Assembly: GCF_008704715.1 (NCBI RefSeq)
Contig: NZ_CP023689.1
Location: forward strand, 4,030,001-4,094,000
DNA: 64,000 nucleotides
Origin: Streptomyces chartreusis
GTDB taxonomy: Bacteria > Actinomycetota > Actinomycetes > Streptomycetales > Streptomycetaceae
Direction: 5' to 3'
Shown here: piece by piece, positions 8,185 through 18,080 of the stretch
Layout: the number at the start of each line of letters is the position of its first letter
How positions within the stretch are numbered: position 1 is the stretch's first letter
The notes under the pieces: model-generated
What the model saw: the letters and a program-made list of their open reading frames with translations, nothing else
Told to the model about the DNA's origin: nothing
Database searches by the model: none
Position numbers and translations under genes: made by a program

Positions 8185-8564
8185 GGCCGCCCTCCGCAGC
8201 TGATGCACGTCACCTTGAGCCTCCAGGCTGGTACGAAATGTCACCTGTGCGGTCGACCGTCTCGGACGTCTGCCCGAGCACTTGTTGCTTCAACCGCCTC
8301 CGCCCTCTCAACGACGGTCACTCGAAAGAGTTACGGGGGCATGCGCCGTCTTCGGCACTCTACGTGAGGGGACGGACACGGGGCAGACATGCAGGGCGGA
8401 CCCTCCCTGTTTCATCACATCCCGTGCCCCATTCAGCCCTTTTTCTTCCCGTTTCTTGGCGTTTGGAGCTAGATTCGCAATGAGTCATATTTTCATCTCC
8501 TTAGATCGTAGATGTACGGTCGTAGACACCGGATCCGCCCAGAACGGCTACAAGGGGTCACGTA
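8185..8564. other. bldM–whiD divergent regulatory region
   Basis: This 380-bp stretch holds no gene. It contains the BldN-type promoter of bldM (8308–8335). On the whiD side lies an AT-rich segment (about 8455–8520) including TAGATT at 8470–8475, a possible -10 for whiD. The two genes are both developmental, so several regulators probably bind here. Only the bldM promoter can be named from sequence. Confidence 0.7.
8308..8335 (-). promoter_or_regulatory. Sigma-BldN-type promoter of bldM
   Basis: On the minus strand CGTAAC (8335–8330), a 16-bp spacer and CGTTGA (8313–8308) match the published BldN consensus exactly. Transcription would begin near 8300, leaving a leader of roughly 115 nt before the bldM ATG. 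bldM is an established target of this sigma factor. Confidence 0.9.
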
Positions 8565-8894
8565 ATGGCAGATTTCTCCCGCCTTCCCGGACCGAACGCG
8601 GACCTGTGGGACTGGCAGCTGCTGGCTGCATGTCGCGGGGTGGACAGCTCGCTCTTCTTTCATCCTGAAGGCGAGCGCGGTGCGGCCCGGAGCGCTCGAG
8701 AGAACTCGGCCAAAGAGGTCTGCATGAGGTGCCCGGTGCGCGCACAGTGCGCGGCGCATGCGCTGGCGGTTCGCGAACCGTACGGCGTATGGGGCGGCTT
8801 GACCGAGGACGAGCGCGAGGAACTCATGGGGCGGGCCCGCAACCGGCTGGTGTCGGCATCGACGACCAGCGGTGACGCCGGTCCGCACACCTGA
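8565..8894 (+). CDS. whiD: WhiB-like sporulation regulator WhiD
   Basis: The 109-aa iron–sulfur transcription factor is needed late in sporulation, for septation and spore wall maturation. Four cysteines (Cys23, Cys53, Cys56, Cys62; pattern C-x29-C-x2-C-x5-C) ligate the 4Fe-4S cluster. The GVWGG turn is at residues 74–78 and a basic helix follows it. WhiB-like proteins act by binding region 4 of the principal sigma factor. ATG at 8565 follows AAGGGG. Residues 95–109 are the variable tail and are slightly shorter than I remember for S. coelicolor WhiD (112 aa). Confidence 0.95.
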   Translation: MADFSRLPGPNADLWDWQLLAACRGVDSSLFFHPEGERGAARSARENSAKEVCMRCPVRAQCAAHALAVREPYGVWGGLTEDEREELMGRARNRLVSASTTSGDAGPHT

Positions 8895-8978
8895 AGGAAC
8901 GTTTCTGCAAACCAGGGCGCGCGTGTGCGTGCCCTTCCTTCTGGGTGCTGACCGCCGCCTCTCGGCTGCCGCCTGCGG

Positions 8979-9875
8979 CTAGCGGGCCGCGGCGCGCGCC
9001 AGTTGCTCCAGCGTCGCCGCGACGGCCGGTACCTGTGCCAGGTCACTCAGCGTGAGCGCGACGATCTCCCGCCGCACGGCCGGTTCCAGCGTCAGCATGC
9101 GCGCACCGCGCGGCCGTACGGACTCCACGGCCAGCTGCGGCAGGACGGCCACGCCGAGGCCGGCGCCCACCAGGCCGACGACCGCCGGATAGTCGTCGGT
9201 GGCGAAGTCGATGCGGGGCGTGAAGCCGGCGCTCTCGCACACCTCGACCAGCTGACCCCGGCAGCGCGGGCACCCGGCGATCCACGGCTCGGCCGCGAGC
9301 TCGCCGATGGAGACGGACTGCGCGCGTGCCAGCCGGTGCCGCTCCGGTACGAGGCCGACGAGGCGGTCCGTCAGCAGGGGACGTACGACGAGGTCGTCCC
9401 ACTCCCCTTCCTGGGGCGCACCCTCGTAGCGGAACGCGAGCGCCACGTCGCAGTCGCCCTCGCGCAGCAGCTCGACGGACTTCGGGGGCTCGGCCTCCTC
9501 CAGGGAGACACGGGTGCCGGGGTGCGCGGCGCGCAGCGCGGCGAGGGCGGTCGGGACGAGGGTGGAGCTGCCGCTGGGGAAGGAGACGAGCCGTACGCGT
9601 CCGGCGCGCAGGCCGGCGATCGCGGCGACCTCCTCCTCGGCGGCTGTGAGCCCCGAGAGGATCCCGGCGGCGTGCCGCACCAGTGCCTCACCGGCCTGGG
9701 TCAGCCGCATCTCGCGCCCGCTGCGGACCAGCAGAGGGGTGCCGACGGACGACTCCAGGGCCTTCATCTGCTGGCTGACGGCGGGCTGGGTGCAGCCGAG
9801 CTCGCGCCCCGCCGCGGAGAAGGAGCCGGTGGCGGCGACGGCGCGCAGCACTCGGAGATGACGGGCCTCGATCAC
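8979..9875 (-). CDS. LysR-family transcriptional regulator
   Basis: 298 aa. The N-terminal winged HTH occupies residues 1–60 (HLRVLRAVAATGSFSAAGRE, then TQPAVSQQMKALE), and a periplasmic-binding-like effector domain spans about 90–290. The effector domain contains GCPRCRGQLVEVC, a Cys-rich patch (three cysteines in about 13 residues) that could be redox- or metal-responsive. The GTG start at 9875 is divergent from the MOSC gene 79 bp away, which is the usual LysR target arrangement. The effector is unknown. Confidence 0.9.
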   Translation of the reverse strand: MIEARHLRVLRAVAATGSFSAAGRELGCTQPAVSQQMKALESSVGTPLLVRSGREMRLTQAGEALVRHAAGILSGLTAAEEEVAAIAGLRAGRVRLVSFPSGSSTLVPTALAALRAAHPGTRVSLEEAEPPKSVELLREGDCDVALAFRYEGAPQEGEWDDLVVRPLLTDRLVGLVPERHRLARAQSVSIGELAAEPWIAGCPRCRGQLVEVCESAGFTPRIDFATDDYPAVVGLVGAGLGVAVLPQLAVESVRPRGARMLTLEPAVRREIVALTLSDLAQVPAVAATLEQLARAAAR

Positions 9876-9954
9876 CCCTTGAGCATAAGCGAACCTTGGG
9901 TACGCCGCCGAATAATGCGTGGACGCTTTGACCGCCGTCGCCTACCGTGCCGTT

Positions 9955-10623
9955 ATGAAGCTTCTGTCTGTGAACCTGGGCCGCCGGAAGTCCGTGCCCT
10001 ACACCGATCACCCCGAAGGTGTGACCGGGATCGACAAGCAGCCGGTGGAGGGGCCGGTGCGGGTGGCGGCGCCCGGGCCCAAGGGGACCGGCGGCAGCGG
10101 TGTGGCCGGGGACCAGATCTGCAGCCTGCGTCATCACGGCGGCGACGACCAGGCCGTGTACGCGGTCGCGCGCGAGGACCTCGACGACTGGGAGCGCGAG
10201 CTGGGGCGCCCGCTGGTGAACGGCGTCTTCGGCGAGAACCTCACGACCTCGGGCCTGGACGTGTCCGGGGCGCTGATCGGCGAGCGCTGGCGGATCGGTT
10301 CCGAGCTGGTGCTGGAGGTCACGAGCGGCCGGATTCCCTGTCGCACCTTCCAGGGCCATCTGGGTGAGAAGCAGTGGGTGAAGCGGTTCATGACGAAGGG
10401 TGCGCCGGGCGCGTATCTGCGCGTGATCGAGCCGGGTGAGATCCGGGCGGGCGACTCCGTGGAGATCATTCACCGTCCGGACCATGATGTGACAGTGGCA
10501 TTGCAGTTCCGCGCGGTGACGACGGACCGGAAGCTGCTGCCGCGGCTGCTGGCCGCCGGGGAGGCGCTGCACCCGGAGTCGCTGGAGGCGGCGCACAAGT
10601 ACGTGGCGCAGCAAGGAGCTTGA
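9955..10623 (+). CDS. MOSC domain protein (YiiM type)
   Basis: 222 aa. The MOSC domain covers roughly residues 30–180, with the conserved cysteine in SGRIPCRTFQ, expected to carry or transfer sulfur to a metal. The C-terminal helical segment is like the 3-alpha tail of YiiM. YiiM-type proteins reduce N-hydroxylated compounds through the molybdenum cofactor. ATG at 9955 is preferred over an earlier in-frame GTG at 9919 because the MOSC family begins MKLLSVNLG. It is divergent from the LysR gene, which may control it. Confidence 0.85.
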   Translation: MKLLSVNLGRRKSVPYTDHPEGVTGIDKQPVEGPVRVAAPGPKGTGGSGVAGDQICSLRHHGGDDQAVYAVAREDLDDWERELGRPLVNGVFGENLTTSGLDVSGALIGERWRIGSELVLEVTSGRIPCRTFQGHLGEKQWVKRFMTKGAPGAYLRVIEPGEIRAGDSVEIIHRPDHDVTVALQFRAVTTDRKLLPRLLAAGEALHPESLEAAHKYVAQQGA

Positions 10624-10769
10624 CGTACCGTCATCGGCGAGGCCGGTGAACTCACGCCCTTACGCCCGCTGACCAGCGCTCCCGACGGCCGTCTTCGCCC
10701 GGGCTTCACCGATCGGGAGGGCCTGTGCAGTAAACGGATGCACGTGGTCCGGGTCACTAATCTTGCGCC

Positions 10770-11543
10770 ATGACAACGGCATTGATTACGGGATCGACCG
10801 CGGGTATCGGCGCCGCGTTCGCGCGGCGGCTGGCCTCCGACGGGCACGACCTCGTCCTGGTGGCCCGGGACACCAAGCGGCTGCGCGAGCAGGCCACCGA
10901 ACTGCACGACCGGCACGGCATCGAAGCCGAGGTGCTGACCGCCGACCTCGCCGAGGACACCGGCATCGAGGCGGTCGCCGCCCGCCTCGGCGACCGCAGG
11001 AACCCCGTCGACCTGCTGATCAACAACGCCGGCTTCGGCAACAAGGGCCGCTACCTCGACGTCTCCATGGCCGACGAGCTGAAGATGCTCAAGGTCCACT
11101 GCGAGGCGGTACTGCGGCTGACCTCGGCGGCGACGGAGGCGATGCGGGAGCGCGGGCGCGGCGGTGTCGTCAACGTCGCGTCGGTCGCCGCCTTCGTACC
11201 GCGCGGGACGTACGGCGCGTCCAAGGCGTGGGTCGTGCAGTTCACGCAGGGAGCGGCGCGGGATCTGGCCGGGAGCGGGGTACGGCTGATGGCGCTGTGC
11301 CCCGGATTCGTACGCACGGAATTCCATGAGCGGGCCGGAATGGGAACGGACAACATTCCGGGGTGGATGTGGCTGGACGCGGACAAATTGGTGGCGGCGG
11401 GGCTCGCGGATCTGGCGCGGGGGAAGTCGGTCTCCATTCCGGACCCTCGCTACAAGGCGTTGATGGGCGCGGCGAAATTGGTGCCTCGGGGGATGCTGGG
11501 CGGGATCAGCTCCCGGACCGGGCGGAAGTACGGGCCGCAGTAG
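10770..11543 (+). CDS. Short-chain dehydrogenase/reductase
   Basis: 257 aa, classical SDR. The cofactor loop TGSTAGIGAAFARRL (about 7–21), the NNAG motif (NNAGFG, about 89–94) and the catalytic Y-x3-K (TYGASKAW, about 150) with an upstream Ser (NVASVA) are all intact. The Arg-rich loop after the first beta strand suggests NADP(H). The substrate cannot be told from sequence. The gene stands alone with 146 bp in front of it. Confidence 0.9.
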   Translation: MTTALITGSTAGIGAAFARRLASDGHDLVLVARDTKRLREQATELHDRHGIEAEVLTADLAEDTGIEAVAARLGDRRNPVDLLINNAGFGNKGRYLDVSMADELKMLKVHCEAVLRLTSAATEAMRERGRGGVVNVASVAAFVPRGTYGASKAWVVQFTQGAARDLAGSGVRLMALCPGFVRTEFHERAGMGTDNIPGWMWLDADKLVAAGLADLARGKSVSIPDPRYKALMGAAKLVPRGMLGGISSRTGRKYGPQ

Positions 11544-11677
11544 GTTTCGGAGCGGCCGGCGAGTCATGATCAGGTCGCTCGGCCGGCCGCGCCTGGGCCC
11601 GACAGGCACGGCCTCCCGGTGCCGAGGACAATGGAGACGTCCAGCCCCACCCAGCCCCATCGGGAGGCGACGACGTC

Positions 11678-12370
11678 ATGACCTTCGTGCAGTTGATCGA
11701 TTGCAGGACCAGTCGGTTCGACGAGATGAACCGGCTGATGGACAGGTGGGTCGAGCAGACCAAGGGGAAGCGGACGGCGACGCACGACGTCATCGGGAAG
11801 GACCGCTCCGACTCGGGGCACTTCGTCGAGATCGTGGAGTTCGCGTCGTACGAGGACGCGATGCGGAACTCGAATCTCCCCGAGACCGACCGGATCTTCC
11901 AGCAGATGGTCGCGCTCTGCGACGAGACGCCGACGTTCACCGATCTCGACGTCGTGCGGGACGAGCAGCTGAATTGCCTGGCCGCGCGGGGTTTCTTCGA
12001 GGACATGGGGAGGATGGCGCCGGAGGACATCGGGGACCATCTCACCGACGACTACGTGGACGACGACCCGTCGTATCCGGAGCCGGTGCGCGGTGTGGAG
12101 GGGATCCGGGAGCAGTACGCGGGGTGGCGTGCCGCCTTCGACTTCGCCTTCCGGATCGACGACCAGATGGCCCAGGACGACCAGGTCTGCACACGCTGGA
12201 CGTGGAGCGCCCGGCACAACGGTGAGTTCCTGGGGATCGCGGCGACCGGTCAGGACGTGACCATGCGGGGCATGACCTGGCAGCGCTTCAGGGACGGCAG
12301 GATCTGCGAGAGCCACTGGATGTACGACCGGGCCGGGCTGCTGGAGCAGCTGGGGGTACTCGGCCGGTAG
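11678..12370 (+). CDS. Fusion of an ABM-like domain and a SnoaL-like domain
   Basis: 230 aa built of two small alpha+beta folds. Residues 1–98 look like a dimeric antibiotic-biosynthesis-monooxygenase (ABM) barrel (MTFVQLIDCRTSRFDEM start, FVEIVEFASYEDAM core). Residues ~105–230 look like a SnoaL/NTF2 ester-cyclase fold (DYVDDDPSYPEPVRGVEGIR, WTWSARHNGEFLGI, WQRFRDGRICESHW). SnoaL-like proteins often end in this FRDGRI..W.Y pattern. The two folds are normally separate proteins. No reaction can be assigned. The gene is monocistronic and convergent with groEL. Confidence 0.75.
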   Translation: MTFVQLIDCRTSRFDEMNRLMDRWVEQTKGKRTATHDVIGKDRSDSGHFVEIVEFASYEDAMRNSNLPETDRIFQQMVALCDETPTFTDLDVVRDEQLNCLAARGFFEDMGRMAPEDIGDHLTDDYVDDDPSYPEPVRGVEGIREQYAGWRAAFDFAFRIDDQMAQDDQVCTRWTWSARHNGEFLGIAATGQDVTMRGMTWQRFRDGRICESHWMYDRAGLLEQLGVLGR

Positions 12371-12415
12371 GACCCGCGAGCCCGCGAACAGGACCCAAGA
12401 GCCCGCGAAGGGGAA

Positions 12416-12451
12416 AGCCCCGGTTCCGCGCCTGCGCGCGGGACCGGGGCT
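12416..12451. terminator. Terminator between convergent genes (groEL side)
   Basis: AGCCCCGGT at 12416–12424 pairs with ACCGGGGCT at 12443–12451. An inner GCGC/GCGC extension closes the loop. It lies 19 bp after the groEL stop on the minus strand. Confidence 0.75.
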
Positions 12452-12469
12452 CTCTACGAGCGGCTGGGC

Positions 12470-14098
<1,629 letters not shown>

Positions 14099-14216
14099 GA
14101 CAGCGGGAGCCCTCTCGAAATCTGTGGGTTCAAAAAGACACTGCGCCCCGGGCGCCCGGCTTCTTTAAGTGGTCGCGGGGGCCAGGGGCGCAGCTGGAAA
14201 AACTATGAGGTGGTGC

Positions 14217-14525
14217 TTACTTCTCGATGATCGCGAGCACGTCGCGAGCCGAGAGGACGAGGTACTCCTCGCCGTTGTACTTCACCTCGGTGCCGCCGTA
14301 CTTGCTGTACAGCACGATGTCGCCGGTCTTGACGTCGAGCGGCAGGCGCTCGCCGTTCTCGAAGCGGCCCGGGCCCACGGCCAGGACGACGCCCTCCTGG
14401 GGCTTCTCCTTGGCGGTGTCCGGGATGACCAGGCCAGAGGCGGTGGTCTGCTCGGCGTCGAGCGGCTGGACCACGATGCGGTCCTCGAGCGGCTTGATGG
14501 CAACCTTGGAGCTGGTGGTCGTCAC
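14217..14525 (-). CDS. groES: Co-chaperonin GroES (10 kDa)
   Basis: 102 aa. It has the Hsp10 beta barrel with the mobile loop (DAEQTTASGLVIPDTAK, about 23–39) that docks on GroEL, and the YSKYGGTEVKYNGEEYLVL C-terminal strands. It caps the GroEL ring and is the first gene of the groESL operon. Two CIRCE operators and a promoter lie upstream. Confidence 0.97.
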   Translation of the reverse strand: MTTTSSKVAIKPLEDRIVVQPLDAEQTTASGLVIPDTAKEKPQEGVVLAVGPGRFENGERLPLDVKTGDIVLYSKYGGTEVKYNGEEYLVLSARDVLAIIEK

Positions 14526-14624
14526 GATCCGACCTCCCCCTTCGGAGATCTCACGGGGTTAACTGTCTGAGGTGGCGACCAGGTGGATCCGTCGTCGCGG
14601 GTGCCGGACCTGCCCGTCGCGTAG

Positions 14625-14651
14625 TTGGCACTCTCCAGTGGGGAGTGCCAG
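14625..14651. promoter_or_regulatory. CIRCE operator 1 (HrcA site)
   Basis: TTGGCACTC, 9 bp, GAGTGCCAG: one CIRCE half-site pair (consensus TTAGCACTC-N9-GAGTGCTAA) with symmetrical substitutions. It lies about 100 bp before groES, just downstream of the putative -10. Confidence 0.85.
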
Positions 14652-14656
14652 ACCCG

Positions 14657-14686
14657 AGACTATGACCGTGATTAGCACTCGGTCAA
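14657..14686 (-). promoter_or_regulatory. groES-groEL promoter
   Basis: On the minus strand TTGACC (14686–14681), 18 bp, TAGTCT (14662–14657) form a vegetative-type promoter. CIRCE 2 overlaps the -35 and spacer, and CIRCE 1 covers the start region. HrcA on either site would block RNA polymerase. Confidence 0.7.
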
Positions 14687-14698
14687 GCGGACTGCTAA
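14672..14698. promoter_or_regulatory. CIRCE operator 2 (HrcA site)
   Basis: TTAGCACTC, 9 bp, GACTGCTAA: one base away from the perfect CIRCE inverted repeat. It overlaps the -35 hexamer of the groES promoter. Confidence 0.9.
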
Positions 14699-14743
14699 TT
14701 CACGACGGCGCGGCGCATCCCGGCGGCCTCGCCCTCGGCCTCG

Positions 14744-15574
14744 CTACAGGTAGTCCTCCAGGCGCCCCACCGTGAGTCCCCGCTGCTGGATCTCCCGCAG
14801 CAGCCGGGTCGTCCGCTCCCGCAGACTCAGTCCGGCGGGCTCACCCGAAGGGACGGACACGATGTCCCCGGCGCGCAGCCGGGCGGGCCCCCCGGCGTAC
14901 GTCAGTCCGCCGTCGCCCTCCATCGCCGCCCGCCAGAGCACGACCGCCGTGACACCGCAGTGCGCGGCGGCGCGCAGCGTGGTGGCGTCGTAGGTGCCGT
15001 AGGGCGGGCGGAAGAGGCGGGGGCGGATGCCGAAGCGGGCGCGGAGCTTGTTCTGCTGGCCGCAGATCTCGGCGCGCTGCCCCGCGTACGGCAGACCGCG
15101 CAGGGCGGCGTGGTGGAGGGTGTGGTTCTGGATCGACGCGCCCACCGAGCGCAGCCGGGCGAAGTGGCCGTAGCCCGGGCCGACCACGCTGTCCGTGAGG
15201 AACATGCTGACGGGCAGCCGCAGCTCGCGGACCATGTCGACGAAGCGCGGGTCCTTCTCGGCGCCGTCGTCGTAGCTGAGGAAGACGACCCGGTCGCGGG
15301 TGGGGACGCGGTGCACGACGGGCAGCCGGTCGCCGGCCGGGTGCGGTGTCCTGCGCGCGGGCGGGGACGGCGGCGCGGGCAGCGGGGCGGTCAGGCCCCA
15401 GCGGCGGTACGGCTGTTGCGTGTGCGTGGGGTTCTTCGCCGAGCGCGCCGACCGCTCGGCCGGCCCGCCGCGGGGGTCGGCCGGACCCGTCGGCTGCGCA
15501 CAGCCCGCGAGCAGGGCGGACGCCAGGACCACTGCCGCGAGGGCCCGCGACCCCGGCGTCCGCGCCGATCTCAC
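14744..15574 (-). CDS. Polysaccharide deacetylase lipoprotein (NodB family), second of a pair
   Basis: 276 aa. The signal peptide ends in the lipobox LLAGC (Cys25), so the mature protein should be anchored to the outer face of the membrane. NodB motifs: SYDDGAEKDP (about 99–108; general base and metal Asp), HTLHH (metal His pair) and RPPYG (substrate groove). It probably removes acetyl groups from a cell-wall or surface glycan. The GTG start overlaps the stop of the upstream paralogue by 4 bp (GTGA), so translation is coupled. Both copies end in RLEDYL. Confidence 0.88.
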   Translation of the reverse strand: MRSARTPGSRALAAVVLASALLAGCAQPTGPADPRGGPAERSARSAKNPTHTQQPYRRWGLTAPLPAPPSPPARRTPHPAGDRLPVVHRVPTRDRVVFLSYDDGAEKDPRFVDMVRELRLPVSMFLTDSVVGPGYGHFARLRSVGASIQNHTLHHAALRGLPYAGQRAEICGQQNKLRARFGIRPRLFRPPYGTYDATTLRAAAHCGVTAVVLWRAAMEGDGGLTYAGGPARLRAGDIVSVPSGEPAGLSLRERTTRLLREIQQRGLTVGRLEDYL

Positions 15575-16623
15575 AGGTAGTCCTCCAGCCGTGCCACCGC
15601 GTACCCCTCGGCCGTCACCTTGTTCAGGAACCGGCGGATCATGTCGGGCATTGTGCCCTTCCAGTCCTCCCGGCCCCGGAAATGACTGAGCACGATGTCA
15701 CCCGGTCGGATCTTCCGGTCCCACTCGCGGTAGTCCCAGTGGTCGACGAAGACCTCCTCGTTCCACAGCGGGACGTACTCGATGCCGCAGGACTTCGCGG
15801 CCCGCAGGCTGTTGCGGTTGTAGTTGCCGAAGGGCGGGCGGAAGAGCAGCGGGCGCTTGCCGTAGCGCTCCTCGATGACCTCCTGCATGCCGCAGATCTC
15901 GTGCTGCTGGCGGCGGTAGGACAGGGCCGGGAGGTAGGGGTGGTGCAGGGTGTGGTTGTTCAGGCCCACGCCGCTGCGCTGCATCCGCCTGAAGTAGCCG
16001 TAGTCATCCTTGATCAGGTAGTTGCTGAGGAAGGCGGTGTACGGCACCTGGAGGTCGTCCATCATCCGCAGGAAGGTCGGGTCCTTCTCGGCGCCGTCGT
16101 CGATGGTGAGGAAGACGACCCGGTCGCGGGTGGGGACGGTCGTGAAGACCGGCGGCAGCCCGAGCTCCTCGTGTCCGTCGACCTCGAAGCCGTCGCGGGT
16201 GGTGATCTCCGGCTTCTTCGCCGGGGGCGGCGGGGGCGTGAGCGGGACGCTGTCCAGGCGCCAGCGCCGGGCGGCGGCGATCCGGGCGGTGCGGGCCTCG
16301 TGGACCGACTGGAACTTCTCGGCCTGCGAGTTCGCGGTGGCGGCCGGCGACGACGCCTCGAGCGGCTGCCGGCTCGGCGGGGCGCCCGCGGCCTCGGATC
16401 CGCCTCCCGGGCCGGACACGCCCGTCGGCCCGGACGCGCCTCCCGCCCAGGGCGGAGCTCCGGTCCCGGGTCCGCCGGGCCGGGCACAGCCGGAGGCGAT
16501 GGCGGCCACGACCAGCACGGCCATGACGCCGTGGACGCGCGCACGCCGGGCCGTCCGCCGACGGTGTCCTACGGGTACCGCCCCATTCCCGAGGCATTTG
16601 TCATTTTGTACTACTAGTCGCAT
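15571..16623 (-). CDS. Polysaccharide deacetylase lipoprotein (NodB family), first of a pair
   Basis: About 350 aa from the ATG at 16623; the frame is open further upstream but only through low-complexity Arg/Pro-rich sequence. A basic n-region leads to lipobox IASGC. A Gly/Pro/Ala-rich linker follows, and the deacetylase domain covers roughly the last 210 residues, with TIDDGAEKDP, NHTLHHPYL and RPPFGNYN. It is paralogous to the following gene and probably acts on the same extracellular glycan. The gene is transcribed first and the pair has no other partner. Confidence 0.85.
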   Translation of the reverse strand: MRLVVQNDKCLGNGAVPVGHRRRTARRARVHGVMAVLVVAAIASGCARPGGPGTGAPPWAGGASGPTGVSGPGGGSEAAGAPPSRQPLEASSPAATANSQAEKFQSVHEARTARIAAARRWRLDSVPLTPPPPPAKKPEITTRDGFEVDGHEELGLPPVFTTVPTRDRVVFLTIDDGAEKDPTFLRMMDDLQVPYTAFLSNYLIKDDYGYFRRMQRSGVGLNNHTLHHPYLPALSYRRQQHEICGMQEVIEERYGKRPLLFRPPFGNYNRNSLRAAKSCGIEYVPLWNEEVFVDHWDYREWDRKIRPGDIVLSHFRGREDWKGTMPDMIRRFLNKVTAEGYAVARLEDYL

Positions 16624-16740
16624 GGAGCCGGATCCTGGCAGGCTCCCGCCCCGAACCCGGCCCGACACCGCGGCAGTCGGCGGACCATCCACCGACTGGC
16701 CCACAGCGCGGGCGGCGCGGCGCGTGGCCGACGGGTGGCG

Positions 16741-16845
16741 GGCGGTACGGGCCGCGGGCGGTACGGGCCGCGGGCGGGACACGGTCCCGACGGTGGGCGG
16801 CAGACGGTCCGGGCGGCGGGCGGGACACGGTCCGGCGGCGGGCGC
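16741..16845. repeat. Low-complexity GC-rich short tandem repeats
   Basis: GGCGGTACGGGCCGCG is repeated in tandem from 16741 (about 2.5 units). GCGGGCGGGACACGGTCC occurs twice nearby (about 16770 and 16815). The 284-bp gap between the deacetylase start and the methyltransferase start consists largely of this sequence; no gene or clear promoter is seen. Confidence 0.6.
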
Positions 16846-16907
16846 CGGGCAGCACCCCGCGACCGGGCCGTACGCCGTCCGCGCCGCGCCTGGCCGACAA
16901 TGTCCCG

Positions 16908-18080
16908 GTGAACGACCACCTCGCCTCCCTCTCCCTGCTCCTCACCCCCGAGGGCCGCGCCCTCCTCGACGTCGTCCGTGACACCGACCCCGCCGACGAA
17001 CTCGCCGTCGCCACCCGGCTGCGCCGCGAGCACCCCGCCGAGCTGGTGTCGGCGGCCCTCGGTCAGGCGCGCCTGCGGCAGCGGGCGGTGGCGAAGTTCG
17101 GGGCGGCGGACGCGGGGCGGATGTTCTTCACGCCGAACGGGGTCGAGCAGTCGACGCGGGCGAGCGTGGCGACGTACCGGGCTGAGCGGATGCGGGAGCT
17201 GGGCATCGGCTCGGTCGCCGACCTGTGCTGCGGGATCGGCGGCGACGCCGTCGCGCTGGCGCGGGCCGGGATCCGGGTGCTGGCGGTGGACCGGGATCCG
17301 GCGACGGCGGCAGCGGCGCGGGCGAACGCCGAGGCCCTCGGACTCGCCGGCCTGGTCGAGGTGCGGGAGGCGGACGTCACCGAGGTGGACACCAGCGGCT
17401 ACGACGCCGTGTTCGTCGACCCGGCGCGGCGCGGCGGACGCGGGCGGATCTTCGACCCGGAGGCGTATTCGCCGCCGCTGTCCTGGGCCGTCGAGGCGGC
17501 ACGCAAGGCACCGCACGCCGCCCTGAAGATCGCGCCCGGCGTCCCCCACGAGGCGGTCCCCGACGACGCCGAGGCCGAGTGGATCTCGGACGGCGGGGAC
17601 GTGAAGGAGGCGGTGCTGTGGTTCGGCACCGCCCCCGGGGCGATCCGCGCCACCCTGCTCCCGGGCCCGCGCACGCTGCTCTCCCGCGGCCTGCCCGACC
17701 CCGAAGTCCGGTCCGTCGGCCGGTACTTGTACGAGCCCGACGGCGCCGTCATCCGCGCCCATCTGGTCGCCGAGGTCGCCGACGACCTGGACGGCGGGCT
17801 TCTCGACGCGACCATCGCGTACGTCACGGCCGACGAACTGCGGCCGACGCCGTACGCGACGGCGTACGAGATCACCGACCGGCTCCCCTTCAACGTCAAG
17901 AAGTTGAAGGCGCTGCTGCGGGAGCGCGAGGTGGGTGTCCTGACCGTCAAGAAGCGCGGCTCCGCCGTCGAGCCGGAGGAGCTGCGCAAGAAGGTCAAGC
18001 CGCAGGGGCCGAACGCGGCGACGGTGTTCCTGACCCGGGTGGCGGGGGCGCCGACGATGCTGGTGGGGCGGCCCGCGTAG
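16908..18080 (+). CDS. SAM-dependent methyltransferase with THUMP-like domain
   Basis: 390 aa. A Rossmann methyltransferase fold covers about residues 75–230: motif I VADLCCGIGGDAVALAR (about 102–118), the acidic VDRD after strand 2, and VDPARRGGRGRIFD (about 166) corresponding to motif IV. The C-terminal ~130 residues (from YLYEPDGAVIRA to the end) resemble the THUMP-like domain of actinobacterial homologues. An RNA substrate is plausible but unproven. The GTG start at 16908 gives MNDHLASLSLLLTPEGRALL. It is convergent with, and directly abuts, the sigma factor gene. Confidence 0.85.
   Translation: MNDHLASLSLLLTPEGRALLDVVRDTDPADELAVATRLRREHPAELVSAALGQARLRQRAVAKFGAADAGRMFFTPNGVEQSTRASVATYRAERMRELGIGSVADLCCGIGGDAVALARAGIRVLAVDRDPATAAAARANAEALGLAGLVEVREADVTEVDTSGYDAVFVDPARRGGRGRIFDPEAYSPPLSWAVEAARKAPHAALKIAPGVPHEAVPDDAEAEWISDGGDVKEAVLWFGTAPGAIRATLLPGPRTLLSRGLPDPEVRSVGRYLYEPDGAVIRAHLVAEVADDLDGGLLDATIAYVTADELRPTPYATAYEITDRLPFNVKKLKALLREREVGVLTVKKRGSAVEPEELRKKVKPQGPNAATVFLTRVAGAPTMLVGRPA

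Noticed and set aside
14217..14525. Opposite-strand frame over groES
   Set aside because: Antisense and without motifs; groES is intact.
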